Positions 1-8,924 are shown, counted from the first letter of the stretch. The stretch: DNA of 16,392 nucleotides from CAG-492 sp045643465 (GCA_045643465.1 JAZUKV010000029.1:1-16392); one strand, 5' to 3'. The notes: a model not told the origin generated them from the letters alone. Program-made: numbers and translations.

Positions 1-121
1 GTGCTGTCGAATTTTGTAAAATAATATACACAAATTTGTAATATAAAATTAATAATGTAATATAAAAAAATACATATAGATTTCCCTAAGAGATAATTTA
101 AAATATGTAATTTTATTTAAT

Positions 122-150
122 TTGATAATAAAAATATTTAAGTACAGAAT
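122..150 (+). promoter_or_regulatory. Candidate promoter of the giant adhesin gene
   Basis: TTGATA (122-127) is followed, after 17 bases, by CAGAAT (145-150), a 4/6 match to the -10 hexamer. A start near position 157 would give a leader of about 30 bases containing the GAGGG ribosome site at 174-178. The region is extremely AT-rich, so chance matches are likely. The rest of positions 1-171 shows no gene, only AT-rich sequence with a 10-bp palindrome (30-39) and a 12-bp direct repeat (37-48 and 56-67). Confidence 0.4.
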
Positions 151-186
151 ATGTATATATATTTATAAGGAATGAGGGAACAAAAG

Positions 187-273
187 ATGGGTATAGTTAA
201 AAAAATTACATGTTTAGCTTTAGTGGTTATGATGTTATTAAGTAGTTTCATAACACCGATAACAATATTAGCA
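187..273 (+). other. Signal peptide of the adhesin
   Basis: From Met at 187 the protein reads two lysines, then a hydrophobic core rich in Leu, Val, Met and Ile, then TILA just before an acidic EEIEK stretch. The likely signal peptidase I cut is after the Ala codon at 271-273. This supports export through Sec and matches the sorting signal at the other end. Confidence 0.85.
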
Positions 274-3200
274 GAAGAAATTGAAAAATCTGTTAATGAA
301 AGTGAAAAAGAAATTGTAGAAATATCAAATGAAAAAGAGCTTGCTGAAAATTATGATAAAACAGTAGGTTTAGAAAAGGGCTCTTTAGAAGAAGAAAAAA
401 ATGAGGAGCTACAATCAAAAGAGGAAAATCAAAGCTCTAAAGAAAATATTGCTGAAAGCAATGAAAACCGTGAGGAGGTTCCATACAAACCAAAGATGCT
501 AAAAGCACCATTGGGTGCAGCTCCAACTGGTGGAAATGAATTGAAAGATAGAGTAAAACAAACAACAAAAGAAAATTTAACTATAAAGATGAAAAATGAT
601 GAATATGAAATTAATCAATTCAACACACAATTTATATCAGGAGCAGATTTAGATGAGAATGGCAATTTGGTATGGACACCAAATAATGCTGCAAGAGGGC
701 ATGAATTTATATTCAGAGTAAATTATGCAATATCAGGATTAAAAGAGCTACCAGCAGGATCAATACAAATAACTATACCAAAATCAATTTTAAGAAATAG
801 ATCAGGAGAATTAGATGATTATTATGAAATGTCATTACCAACAAGTGAAGAATTTGATGGTTCAACAGAATTCGCATACATAGAAAATGAAGATTATATT
901 GTTGTTTATAATCCAGAGGAAGTAGAAGCAGGAATTAATGGATATTTTGAAATAGCATATGCAACAAATTCAGAAACTTTTGAGTATAAAGATTATGATG
1001 CAGCAAATACACAATTAATTACAGAAGGTGGAACAGCATCAGATCCATTTTATGCAATTATAAATGTAAATACAGGAAATGATGCATTAAAAGGATTATC
1101 AGAAAATAAAAATGTGTATATAAACACAACAGCGAAAATAGAAAGTACATATAAACGCTATCCAACAATATATCGTTCATGGGATTCATCATGGACGGAA
1201 ACGGAACCAACAGATAAAGATGAATATTATTATTTAGTTTGGGAAATAAGAACATATGTAGATAAAGACCTAACACAAAAATATAATTTTTCATTAGAAG
1301 ATGTTTTAACAGATTTAACACAAGATTCAAATGGAGAAGATTACCAAATAGTAGGATATAAATTTGCAGGACAAAAATATTATGCAAGTAAAAATACTCA
1401 ACAAAACCAAACATTAAGTGGATATAGATACGATTATGTATTAACACGTCATAAAATAAGCACATATTCATGGAGAAATTATAAATTAAAAAATACAGTT
1501 ACAGCAGTAATGAATCCAATAGATCAAGTAGATGAAGACACAAAAGCAACATCTTCAAATACATTTTCTTGGACTATAGAATTTAAAGCACCAGCAGGGC
1601 ACTTTAATGTAGATAAATGGGGAAATAATAATTGGCATAAAAGATTTTACGGTTATTGGGATTATGCAAATTATGATTTAGATAAGATGCAAAAAGGTGA
1701 GTTAAACGAATTAGTTGGATTTAGATATTATACAGAAACAGAAGGATATGCATATCCATGGACAATAAAAGAGGGTGGTTCAACACAGGGACCAGAAGAT
1801 TATGGATATAATAAAGTAACATATGATACATACGATGATACATTATACTTAGAAGAAGATACAAAACCAATGTCATATGAAGACTATTATTTAGAAAAAT
1901 TAAAATATGCAATATATGATGATGATGCAGAATATGATGATTTTGAAAATAAATTTGGACAAGTAACAGCAACATATGAAAATGATGAAACAATAATATT
2001 TTATGGAAAATTCAAAGATTCAGAAGAATGGGTTGAGATAGGAAAATATAATTTAGGAACAAAAGAAATTACTCCAAATGATACATATGTAAGTCAAATG
2101 ACAGAAGACCAAATAGATTTTAAAGAAGGGGTTAATTGCGTAGGTTGGAGATTTACAACAACAAATAAACATTATTATACATATATTGTAGTACAACCAT
2201 ATTATACAATAACAAATTCTGAATATGTAAAGGAAAAAATAGCAAATAAAGATGTTATACAGGTAGAGAATTATATAAATACAAAAGTCTATGATTATAA
2301 AGGAAAGCAAATATATGAAGAAGAAACATCAGCGATAGACTATGCAAGAGTAACGTATTATGATTCAGAGCTAACTAAGCAAGTGGCCTCAGTTTCAAAT
2401 AATGTATTGAAGAAACAATATAATATAACATGGAGAGTAAATGCATGGGAAAAAGCAACAGCAGGAAGTGGAGAAGCAGAATATATTAGACAAACAACAG
2501 GTAAGTTTTACGATTTAATTCCATATGGAGGAGAAGTAAATTTAGATAGTATTCAAGTGCAAACAGAAAAAGGAGTTTTACAAAAAAATGAATATGAATA
2601 TGAATTAATACCAAACTATAATGACTCTGGTAGAGCAATGTTGGTAATATACATAAAAGATCAAGCTCAATATTATAAAGTTTTTTATACAACAGTACAT
2701 TCATGGGATAACATAAAAGATTTTGGAAGAAATGTATTAAATCCAGTAGCATACGAAACAGGAAATGAAAAAATATATAATGGATATCCAGATGATGGTG
2801 GAAATTTAGAAGATAAAAATAAAGAAATTTTTGTAGATTTAGATAAAGAAACAGATGATAATAAATTTATATATACAGAGCAAACATATGATATAAATGC
2901 AATAACAGCTGCTGTTTCTGGACTTAGCAAAAAAGTAAAAAATGGAAATGAAGCTGTATATTCATATTTTACAGAAGCTGAGTCAAATGGAAGTTATGAA
3001 TATCGATTACGTTATCAAAATGATTATACAAGTACAGCAAAAGATTTAATATTATTTGATAGCATAGAGAATTTTAAAATGGTAAACTCCGAAGAAGGAA
3101 CAACAAAAACAAGCGGATGGAAGGGAATACTTAAATCTATAGATTTAAACCAATTAAAATTAAAAGGAATAGATCCTGTAATATATGTAAGTACAATAGA

Positions 3201-6200
3201 AGACTTAGATTTAGAGCAAAATAATGATTTAAACGATGAATCTGTATGGCAAAAGTTATCAATATTTGATGATTATTCAGATGTAAAAGCAATAGCAATA
3301 GATATGACAAAAGATATGTTTGGAAATGAATATGTTTTAGGTACAGGTGAGTCTATATCAGTAATATTACATATGCAAGCACCAGCAGAAATTTCAGAGG
3401 AAGCAGAGCGAAATCCATATGCATATAATAATATTTATATAAAAAATACATTAGTTGATGAATTTAGTGGGTCAGCAGAATATTTTATTCATCAAGATTA
3501 TACTACAGTAAAGTATCATGTTGTAGCAGATGTGCCATTTGTTAAAGTTAATGAGAAAGATGAAACTGAGCCAATAAAGGGAATAACATTTAGATTATAT
3601 GGAATATCAGATTATGATAATAGAGTAGATGAATATGTTACATCAGATAATAAAGGTCAAGTAATATTTAAAGGAATTGAAGCTGGAGAATATATACTTC
3701 AAGAATATGAAACAACAACAGATTGGTTAGAAGACCATACAGAGCATAGCGTAAAAATAACAATCAATGGAAAAGTTTATATAGATGATGAATTAATTAC
3801 AGATATAACATCTAAAAAAATAGCAAATACACCAAGGGCACATACAGATGTAACAATTACTAAAAGAAATTTGTTAACAAATGGGAAAATTTGTGGAGCT
3901 AAATTTAAATTAAGTGGAACATCAAATTATGGAACTGAAGTTTTGAAATATGAAATGTCAGATGAATATGGAGAAGTTAAGTTTGAAGATTTAGAATATG
4001 GAACATATGATTTAAAAGAAATCGAAACACCAGAAGGATATATCTTAAATAATCAAAAATATAGAGTTGTAGTTGATGAAGATAGTAATTATGATGTTTT
4101 AATAGTAAGTGATAATGATGGTGAAGAAGTAGTAAAATCTGTATGTGAAGGAAGATATTATAATATTTATAATGAACCATTACATAGCTTTAGACTAGTA
4201 AAAAAAGATAAATATGATGACAATTTCATAGTAGGAGCTAAGTTTAGATTAGTTGGAATGTCAGATTACGGAACACAATACGATAAGGAAGCACAATCTG
4301 AGGTAGCAGGAATAACAATTTTCGAAGGATTAGAGCCTGGAACATATATATTACAAGAAACATTTGTACCTGAAGTTACAGATACTGAAGGAAATATTAT
4401 TTCTTATAAATTAGACGAAAATAAGTATATTGTTAATATAGACAAATTGGGAAATACAACTATCGAGGGATTAGAGAAGAATGAAAATGGAAATTTTGTT
4501 TTTTATAATCAAAGAAATAAAGGGCAGATTACTATTACAAAAAAATGGGTAGATAAAAGCAATAATGAAGAAAGACCAGAGCCAGTTATACATATAAGTA
4601 CAGAAAAACCAATAGAATCAAGACTTGTGTATTTTAGAGGTGGCTTTGATGAAGAAAATGGACCTTTATATTATATAAACAGCGAATATAAAGATTTAAT
4701 AGAAGGATCTTTTGCAAGAAAATTGGATTTAACAGAAGAGCAAGTAAAAGAAATTGATGGAGTTACACGTCTAGATAGAGATTATGATAACCCTGATGCT
4801 GAATATAAAATATATGCATGGATTGATGAAGAAGGAAACTGCTGGTGGTGGACAAATGCAGAAACAGCAATGATGACAGATGATTCAAGAAATATGTTTA
4901 GGGGATTAGAAAATATTATTTCAATAGATGCAACATATATTAATACAACAAACGTAACAGATATGAGCTCTATGTTTTACGAATGCTGGTATTTGGAAGA
5001 TTTAAATATAAGCAATTGGGATACGAGAAATGTAACAGATATGAGTTATATGTTTTATGATTGTGAGTCTCTAATACAATTAGATATAAGTAATTTTGAT
5101 ACAAAAAATGTAACAGATATGAGTCATATGTTTGACTGGTGTGTTTGGGTAATAGAGCTAGATTTAAGTAATTTTGATACGTCCAATGTAACAAGTATGA
5201 GTTATATGTTTAATGATTGTGATTGTTTAGAAAGATTAGATATAAGTAGTTTTAATACAAGCAATGTAACAGATATGAGCCATATGTTTGATGTATGTCT
5301 TAATTTACTAGAGCTAGATGTAAGCAATTTTGATACAAGAAAAGTTACAGATATGAGTTATATGTTTGAGCACTGTCAGTGGCTTTTCGAATTGGATGTA
5401 AGCAATTTTGATACAAGCAATGTAACAAATATGTCGTGGATGTTTCAGGGATGTTGTGAGTTAAAAGAATTAGATTTAAGTAACTTTGATACAAGTAATG
5501 TAACAGATATGAGTCATATGTTTTATACTTGCAATAGATTGCAAAAATTGGATGTGAGTAGTTTTGATACAAGTAATGTAACGAATATGGATTCCATGTT
5601 TGCGTGGTGCTGTTATAATTTAGAAGAGTTAGATATAAGCAATTTTGATACAAGTAATGTAATAAATATGAGGGAAATGTTTAGTGGATGTAGTGAGTTA
5701 CAAGAATTAGATTTAAGTAATTTTAATACAAGTAAAGTACTAAATATGAAATGGATGTTTTATGAGTGCAATAAATTGCAAAAATTAGATGTGAGTAGTT
5801 TTGATACAAGCAATGTAACGGATATGAATAATATGTTTTATAATTGCAAAAGTTTAGAAAAGCTATATGTAAGCAATTTTAATACAGCTAGTGTAACAGA
5901 TATGGGTGGTATGTTCGATAAATGTAGTAGTTTGCAAGAGTTAGATGTAAGTAAATTTGATACAAGTAATGTAACAAATATGGGGGGTATGTTCAATAAT
6001 TGTAGTAGTTTGCAAGAGTTAGTTGTAAGTGAATTTGATACAAGTAACGTAACAAATATGACTTCTATGTTCAATAATTGTAGTAGTTTGCAAGAGTTGG
6101 ATTTAAGTAACTTTGATACAAGTAATGTAACAGATATGAGCCATATGTTTGATAAGTGTAATAATTTAATTACAATATATGCATCTGATACATTTACAAC

Positions 6201-8802
6201 AAGTAACGTAACAAAGAATACTTATTATCCTGTGTTTGAAGATTGCGATAAATTGAAAGGTGGAAATGGTACAGCATATAATAGTTCGAATGTCAAACTA
6301 GACTATGCCCGTATAGATAAACCAGGCCAACCAGGATATTTCACATACAAAGAGCTATCAACAGCAAGTATAGATAATAAAAATATAATTTTAAATACAT
6401 CTTTATTAAATAATAATGCAGATGTAGAAATAACTGAAATACATTTAAAAGAAGCACCAGTATTATTAGCACAAAACGAAGAAAATCCAACAAGTGAAGT
6501 ACTTTCATATTCAACGGCAGAAACAAATTATGATGATGCAGGAAATGAAATACATTGGGTAAAAAACGGAGATACATGGACATATACAATATATGTAGAA
6601 GATCCAAATGCAACTTGGTATGCATGGGAAGATGAAATGGAAGGATATGATACAACATGTCCAGCAATGTTCCCAGAGCAAATAGAAAATCAAGAAATTA
6701 CTGTTTATAATTATGCTAAAGGTCAAGAAGTAGTAGTATCTAATGGAAATATAAAGATTAAAAAATCCGTATATCAGATTTCAAAATCTGGTGATGAGGA
6801 TATATATACACAATTAACATCAACAGAAGATAATACAGAATTTAAAGTAAAAGTAATTTTAACAGCAAGTGAAAATAAGCAAGATTTAATAAGTGGAACT
6901 AAAATTTTCGGAGACTATATCTTTAAAGATGGAGTAACATATATTAAATTACGCGCTGGTGAAACAGTAATAATAACAGGAATTCCAGAAGGAATATCAT
7001 ATGAAGTACAAGAAGAGCGTATGAAAGATTATGAGCCAACATATTCAGAGCAAACAGGAGTAGTACAGGCAGATGAAACAATAGAGGTTGGCATAAGCAA
7101 TTATAAAGATATAAGAAATAAGACAGATATTCCAGACGTTCAAAGTAAAACAAGTTTTACAGTAGCAAAAGTAGTTACAGGAAATTATGAAATCGAAGAA
7201 GATTATAGCTTAGAAATAGTTTTAGATAACTTAAAGCCAAATGCAATATACAGTTTATCAAATGGAACAACATTTGAATCAGATTCAACAGGAGCTGCAG
7301 ATATAACAATAACATTAAGAAATGGAGAATCAGTAACAGTACAAGATATACCAGTAGGAACTAAGTATAAAGTATATGAATATGAAGGAAATTATGTATC
7401 ATCATATAAGATAACAGATTCAAATAATTTAGGACTAATAAATAATAGTGCTGCAAGAAATACAAAAGAAAACACAGCAATTTCAACAATGACAGAAACA
7501 GCAGATGAAGGAGAAGCAGTAACAATTACATTTACAAATGAAAAACAAGTAACACAAGATTTGAAGATTAGAAAAGCAGTAACAGATGAAGAAGATACAA
7601 ATAGCTATATATTCAATATTGAGTTAACAGGAATGAAGAGCGGATATGCATTTAATTCAACTGTAGGAAAGATAATAGCAGATGAAAATGGAAAAGCAGA
7701 GCTTACAATATATTTAGCAGGAGGAGAAGAAGTAGAGCTTTATGGAATTCCGGTAGGAACAAAATATAAAGTAACAGAGCTAGCATCAAATTCAATAGCA
7801 TCATATACAATAACAGATGAAAATGGAGTAGACAATATAGTAAAAGCTGGAAATGCAAATAGTGTAAATAGAACACAATTAAGCACTGAAGAAGAAACAG
7901 TAAATGAAGGAGAAAAAGTAACAATAACATTTATAAATGATACAGTAGATCAAGAGCCAGATAAAGTTACAACAAGCTTAGGGGTTAAAAAGAGCGTATT
8001 AGGTATAGATGGAGAGCAATTAGAAGATTGTGAAGAAATATTTACATTTGAGATAAAAGCAGAAAATGAAAATAATCCAATGCCAGAGCATAAAACAGTA
8101 ACAATAGAGGGAAACGGAGAAGCAAGTTTTGGAGAGCTAATATTTGAGAAAACAGGAACATATACATATACGATAGTAGAAAAGGTTGGAGACCTTGAAG
8201 AATATGAATATGATAATACTGTTTATACAATAGTGTATGAAGTAACAAATCCAGAAGGATTGCTAGAGCTAACAAAAACTGTAAAGAAAAACGGTTTCCA
8301 AGGAGAGGCTATAGAGTTTACAAATAGAATTTATAAAGTAGGAGTTAAGATATTAAATGTAAATGAAAATGAAGATCCATTGGAAGGTGTAACAATGCAG
8401 ATAGTAGATGAAGATGGAAATGTGGTAAAAGAGTGGACAACTGGGGATGAAAACAGCGAAGGAGCAGCAATTGATGTAAAACTAGAAACAGGAATATACA
8501 AATTAAAAGAAATAGCAGTACCTGATGGATATGAAATAACAGAGAATATTGAATTTGTAGTAAATGAAGATGGAACAGTAACTGTAGCAGAAGAAATAGT
8601 TGATTTAATTATAGTTAAAAATGAAAAACGCAAGGAAGCAGATGAAAATAAAACAGAAGAAGAAAACTCAGAGCAAGAATCTGAAAATACTAAAGAAGAA
8701 AAATCAATAATAAATGTAAAAACAGGAGATAATATAGTAATATATGAATATATATTAGTAATATCAATTATAGCAATAGCTATTGTTATAAAGAAAAAAT
8801 AA
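187..8802 (+). CDS. Giant multidomain LPXTG-like cell-wall adhesin with SpaA/Cna_B domains and a BspA/DUF285 repeat array
   Basis: This is a secreted, sortase-anchored surface protein of about 2,871 residues, probably for adhesion. I start it at ATG 187, not the in-frame ATG 172, because GAGGG (174-178) is 8 bases before 187 while the AAGGA before 172 has no spacing. Order of parts: signal peptide (187-273); acidic Glu/Lys linker to about 530; an Asn/Tyr-rich region with no assigned domain (about 540-3530), whose strand-rich sequence suggests Ig-like adhesin folds; three SpaA-like domains (about 3532-4518); a Cna_B-like start at 4522; a DUF285 leader and array (about 4800-6350); a Cna_B-like end (to about 6740); three further Ig-like repeats (6745-7950); a Spy0128/FctA-type pilin domain (about 7963-8328); a fourth SpaA-like domain (8329-8620); a charged linker; and an NVKTG sorting signal. 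SpaA/Cna_B and Spy0128 families form internal Lys-Asn isopeptide bonds, and Lys near strand A and YILQE-type motifs are visible here. The ligand is unknown. No sortase lies nearby. It is flanked by its own promoter and terminator. Confidence 0.9.
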   Translation: MGIVKKITCLALVVMMLLSSFITPITILAEEIEKSVNESEKEIVEISNEKELAENYDKTVGLEKGSLEEEKNEELQSKEENQSSKENIAESNENREEVPYKPKMLKAPLGAAPTGGNELKDRVKQTTKENLTIKMKNDEYEINQFNTQFISGADLDENGNLVWTPNNAARGHEFIFRVNYAISGLKELPAGSIQITIPKSILRNRSGELDDYYEMSLPTSEEFDGSTEFAYIENEDYIVVYNPEEVEAGINGYFEIAYATNSETFEYKDYDAANTQLITEGGTASDPFYAIINVNTGNDALKGLSENKNVYINTTAKIESTYKRYPTIYRSWDSSWTETEPTDKDEYYYLVWEIRTYVDKDLTQKYNFSLEDVLTDLTQDSNGEDYQIVGYKFAGQKYYASKNTQQNQTLSGYRYDYVLTRHKISTYSWRNYKLKNTVTAVMNPIDQVDEDTKATSSNTFSWTIEFKAPAGHFNVDKWGNNNWHKRFYGYWDYANYDLDKMQKGELNELVGFRYYTETEGYAYPWTIKEGGSTQGPEDYGYNKVTYDTYDDTLYLEEDTKPMSYEDYYLEKLKYAIYDDDAEYDDFENKFGQVTATYENDETIIFYGKFKDSEEWVEIGKYNLGTKEITPNDTYVSQMTEDQIDFKEGVNCVGWRFTTTNKHYYTYIVVQPYYTITNSEYVKEKIANKDVIQVENYINTKVYDYKGKQIYEEETSAIDYARVTYYDSELTKQVASVSNNVLKKQYNITWRVNAWEKATAGSGEAEYIRQTTGKFYDLIPYGGEVNLDSIQVQTEKGVLQKNEYEYELIPNYNDSGRAMLVIYIKDQAQYYKVFYTTVHSWDNIKDFGRNVLNPVAYETGNEKIYNGYPDDGGNLEDKNKEIFVDLDKETDDNKFIYTEQTYDINAITAAVSGLSKKVKNGNEAVYSYFTEAESNGSYEYRLRYQNDYTSTAKDLILFDSIENFKMVNSEEGTTKTSGWKGILKSIDLNQLKLKGIDPVIYVSTIEDLDLEQNNDLNDESVWQKLSIFDDYSDVKAIAIDMTKDMFGNEYVLGTGESISVILHMQAPAEISEEAERNPYAYNNIYIKNTLVDEFSGSAEYFIHQDYTTVKYHVVADVPFVKVNEKDETEPIKGITFRLYGISDYDNRVDEYVTSDNKGQVIFKGIEAGEYILQEYETTTDWLEDHTEHSVKITINGKVYIDDELITDITSKKIANTPRAHTDVTITKRNLLTNGKICGAKFKLSGTSNYGTEVLKYEMSDEYGEVKFEDLEYGTYDLKEIETPEGYILNNQKYRVVVDEDSNYDVLIVSDNDGEEVVKSVCEGRYYNIYNEPLHSFRLVKKDKYDDNFIVGAKFRLVGMSDYGTQYDKEAQSEVAGITIFEGLEPGTYILQETFVPEVTDTEGNIISYKLDENKYIVNIDKLGNTTIEGLEKNENGNFVFYNQRNKGQITITKKWVDKSNNEERPEPVIHISTEKPIESRLVYFRGGFDEENGPLYYINSEYKDLIEGSFARKLDLTEEQVKEIDGVTRLDRDYDNPDAEYKIYAWIDEEGNCWWWTNAETAMMTDDSRNMFRGLENIISIDATYINTTNVTDMSSMFYECWYLEDLNISNWDTRNVTDMSYMFYDCESLIQLDISNFDTKNVTDMSHMFDWCVWVIELDLSNFDTSNVTSMSYMFNDCDCLERLDISSFNTSNVTDMSHMFDVCLNLLELDVSNFDTRKVTDMSYMFEHCQWLFELDVSNFDTSNVTNMSWMFQGCCELKELDLSNFDTSNVTDMSHMFYTCNRLQKLDVSSFDTSNVTNMDSMFAWCCYNLEELDISNFDTSNVINMREMFSGCSELQELDLSNFNTSKVLNMKWMFYECNKLQKLDVSSFDTSNVTDMNNMFYNCKSLEKLYVSNFNTASVTDMGGMFDKCSSLQELDVSKFDTSNVTNMGGMFNNCSSLQELVVSEFDTSNVTNMTSMFNNCSSLQELDLSNFDTSNVTDMSHMFDKCNNLITIYASDTFTTSNVTKNTYYPVFEDCDKLKGGNGTAYNSSNVKLDYARIDKPGQPGYFTYKELSTASIDNKNIILNTSLLNNNADVEITEIHLKEAPVLLAQNEENPTSEVLSYSTAETNYDDAGNEIHWVKNGDTWTYTIYVEDPNATWYAWEDEMEGYDTTCPAMFPEQIENQEITVYNYAKGQEVVVSNGNIKIKKSVYQISKSGDEDIYTQLTSTEDNTEFKVKVILTASENKQDLISGTKIFGDYIFKDGVTYIKLRAGETVIITGIPEGISYEVQEERMKDYEPTYSEQTGVVQADETIEVGISNYKDIRNKTDIPDVQSKTSFTVAKVVTGNYEIEEDYSLEIVLDNLKPNAIYSLSNGTTFESDSTGAADITITLRNGESVTVQDIPVGTKYKVYEYEGNYVSSYKITDSNNLGLINNSAARNTKENTAISTMTETADEGEAVTITFTNEKQVTQDLKIRKAVTDEEDTNSYIFNIELTGMKSGYAFNSTVGKIIADENGKAELTIYLAGGEEVELYGIPVGTKYKVTELASNSIASYTITDENGVDNIVKAGNANSVNRTQLSTEEETVNEGEKVTITFINDTVDQEPDKVTTSLGVKKSVLGIDGEQLEDCEEIFTFEIKAENENNPMPEHKTVTIEGNGEASFGELIFEKTGTYTYTIVEKVGDLEEYEYDNTVYTIVYEVTNPEGLLELTKTVKKNGFQGEAIEFTNRIYKVGVKILNVNENEDPLEGVTMQIVDEDGNVVKEWTTGDENSEGAAIDVKLETGIYKLKEIAVPDGYEITENIEFVVNEDGTVTVAEEIVDLIIVKNEKRKEADENKTEEENSEQESENTKEEKSIINVKTGDNIVIYEYILVISIIAIAIVIKKK
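3532..4518 (+). repeat. Three tandem SpaA/Cna_B-like domains in the adhesin
   Basis: Three units of about 100-115 residues begin near 3532, 3838 and 4180. Each has a Lys in the first strand (PFVKVN, TITKRN, RLVKKD), then a GxxFRL or GAKFKL strand, then a G-E/T-Y-x-L-x-E motif (GEYILQE, GTYDLKE, GTYILQE). The last Glu is the usual helper of the Lys-Asn isopeptide bond in this fold. The second and third units also share a GTSNYGT / GMSDYGT segment, which suggests they duplicated from each other. They probably form a rigid stalk. Confidence 0.8.
4942..6246 (+). repeat. BspA/DUF285-type 26-residue repeat array (16 complete copies plus a degenerate cap)
   Basis: Sixteen complete units follow the pattern D-T-S-N-V-T-D-M-S-x-M-F-x-x-C-x-x-L-x-x-L-D-x-S-N-F. 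Fourteen are 26 residues (78 bases) long; the ninth and sixteenth have 27. A seventeenth degenerate unit (from 6196, ending FEDC) closes the array. This is the leucine-rich-like surface repeat known as DUF285, or the bacterial surface protein 26-residue repeat, found in BspA-like and Listeria proteins. Every unit carries a Cys after MFxx, giving a ladder of 17. Copies 4, 7 and 9 have an additional adjacent or near-adjacent Cys. Such arrays form a solenoid and are usually proposed to bind host or bacterial surfaces. Confidence 0.93.
5923..6120 (+). repeat. Near-identical DNA segments spaced exactly 78 bp in the last complete repeats
   Basis: The 20-base string tgtagtagtttgcaagagtt occurs at 5923, 6001 and 6079, exactly 78 bases apart. 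Flanking bases are also largely shared, including a second block with atgttcaataat before the 6001 and 6079 copies. Elsewhere in the array the protein repeat is conserved but the DNA is more diverged. These copies therefore look recently duplicated. Confidence 0.9.
6745..7950 (+). repeat. Three tandem Ig-like stalk repeats (two clearly homologous)
   Basis: Units begin near 6745, 7141 and 7549. The second and third are plainly related: each has a first strand with Lys (FTVAKVVTGN, LKIRKAVTDE), then PVGTKYKVYE or PVGTKYKVTE, then SYKITDSN or SYTITDEN, and ends with EGEAVTITFTNEK or EGEKVTITFINDT. The first is more distant but shares GETVIITGIPEGISYEVQE. They resemble the DUF5979/DUF7601-type Ig-like repeats common in clostridial surface proteins, although I assign the family only from memory of its motifs. 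Confidence 0.7.
7963..8328 (+). other. Spy0128/FctA-type pilin isopeptide domain
   Basis: The segment has FTFEIKAENENNPMPEHKTV, then GEASFGELIF, GTYTYTIVEKVGD, a YEYDNTVYTIVYEV strand and a closing IEFTNR. This order of motifs, with the E of YTIVE near the isopeptide site, is typical of the streptococcal pilin isopeptide linkage domain. Only one copy is present, so the protein is more likely a modular adhesin than a polymerising backbone pilin. Confidence 0.75.
8713..8799 (+). other. Cell-wall sorting signal with NVKTG motif
   Basis: NVKTG (8713-8727) is followed by Asp-Asn, a hydrophobic stretch of about 20 residues and a tail of three lysines just before the stop. This is the three-part layout of a sortase substrate. 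The motif departs from LPXTG at its first two positions. It resembles the NVQTG reported as a predicted substrate motif for Clostridioides difficile sortase B. Confidence 0.8.
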
Positions 8803-8804
8803 GT

Positions 8805-8829
8805 AAGAGCCACCATTAGGTGGCTCTTT
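8805..8829 (+). terminator. Terminator after the adhesin gene
   Basis: A perfect 10-bp stem, AAGAGCCACC with GGTGGCTCTT (8805-8814 / 8819-8828), has an ATTA loop and ends in a short run of T. It begins two bases after the stop codon of the adhesin. The T run is short, but the stem is GC-rich for this DNA. Confidence 0.8.
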
Positions 8830-8860
8830 AAAAATTATGGTCGATTAAACTAATTAGAAG

Positions 8861-8889
8861 TTGACGTTTACATAAATTAATGATATAAT
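8861..8889 (+). promoter_or_regulatory. Near-consensus sigma-A promoter for the small membrane protein
   Basis: TTGACG (8861-8866) and TATAAT (8884-8889) are separated by exactly 17 bases. This is one mismatch from full consensus. The predicted start near 8896 leaves a leader of about 29 bases with AAGGAGG before the GTG at 8925. Confidence 0.85.
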
Positions 8890-8924
8890 TATTAGTAATA
8901 TTTTAGCTGAAAGGAGGAAGTATT

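Larger units (their letters stand above)
4522..6740 (+). other. Cna_B-like domain apparently split by the DUF285 array
   Basis: The segment starting GQITITKKWVDK with ERPEPVIHI (4522 to about 4600) looks like the first two strands of a Cna_B domain, in the subtype that runs K-x-W-D-x-N followed by R-P. The matching second half, with GDTWTYTIYVEDP, WYAWEDEMEGYD and a final EITVYNYA strand, appears only at about 6560-6720. Between them lie the DUF285 leader (IYAWIDEEGNCWWW) and the 26-residue repeats. The reading is inferred from motif order only. Confidence 0.5.

Noticed and set aside
37..67. Direct repeat TGTAATATAAAA upstream of the adhesin
   Set aside because: It is low-complexity AT sequence far from the likely promoter; too weak to call an operator.
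199..205. A7 tract early in the adhesin as a phase-variation switch
   Set aside because: Runs of seven A are common throughout this AT-rich window, and nothing suggests that this one is selected.
4942..6246. Regular 78-bp repeats as a CRISPR or satellite array
   Set aside because: The period codes in frame for 26-residue DUF285 units across the entire array, without separate spacers.
8331..8816. Long minus-strand open frame opposite the adhesin (also 1058-1471, 5345-5653 and others)
   Set aside because: These are mirror frames of AT-rich coding DNA; they have low-complexity Phe/Leu/Ser/His content and lie inside a clearly real gene.
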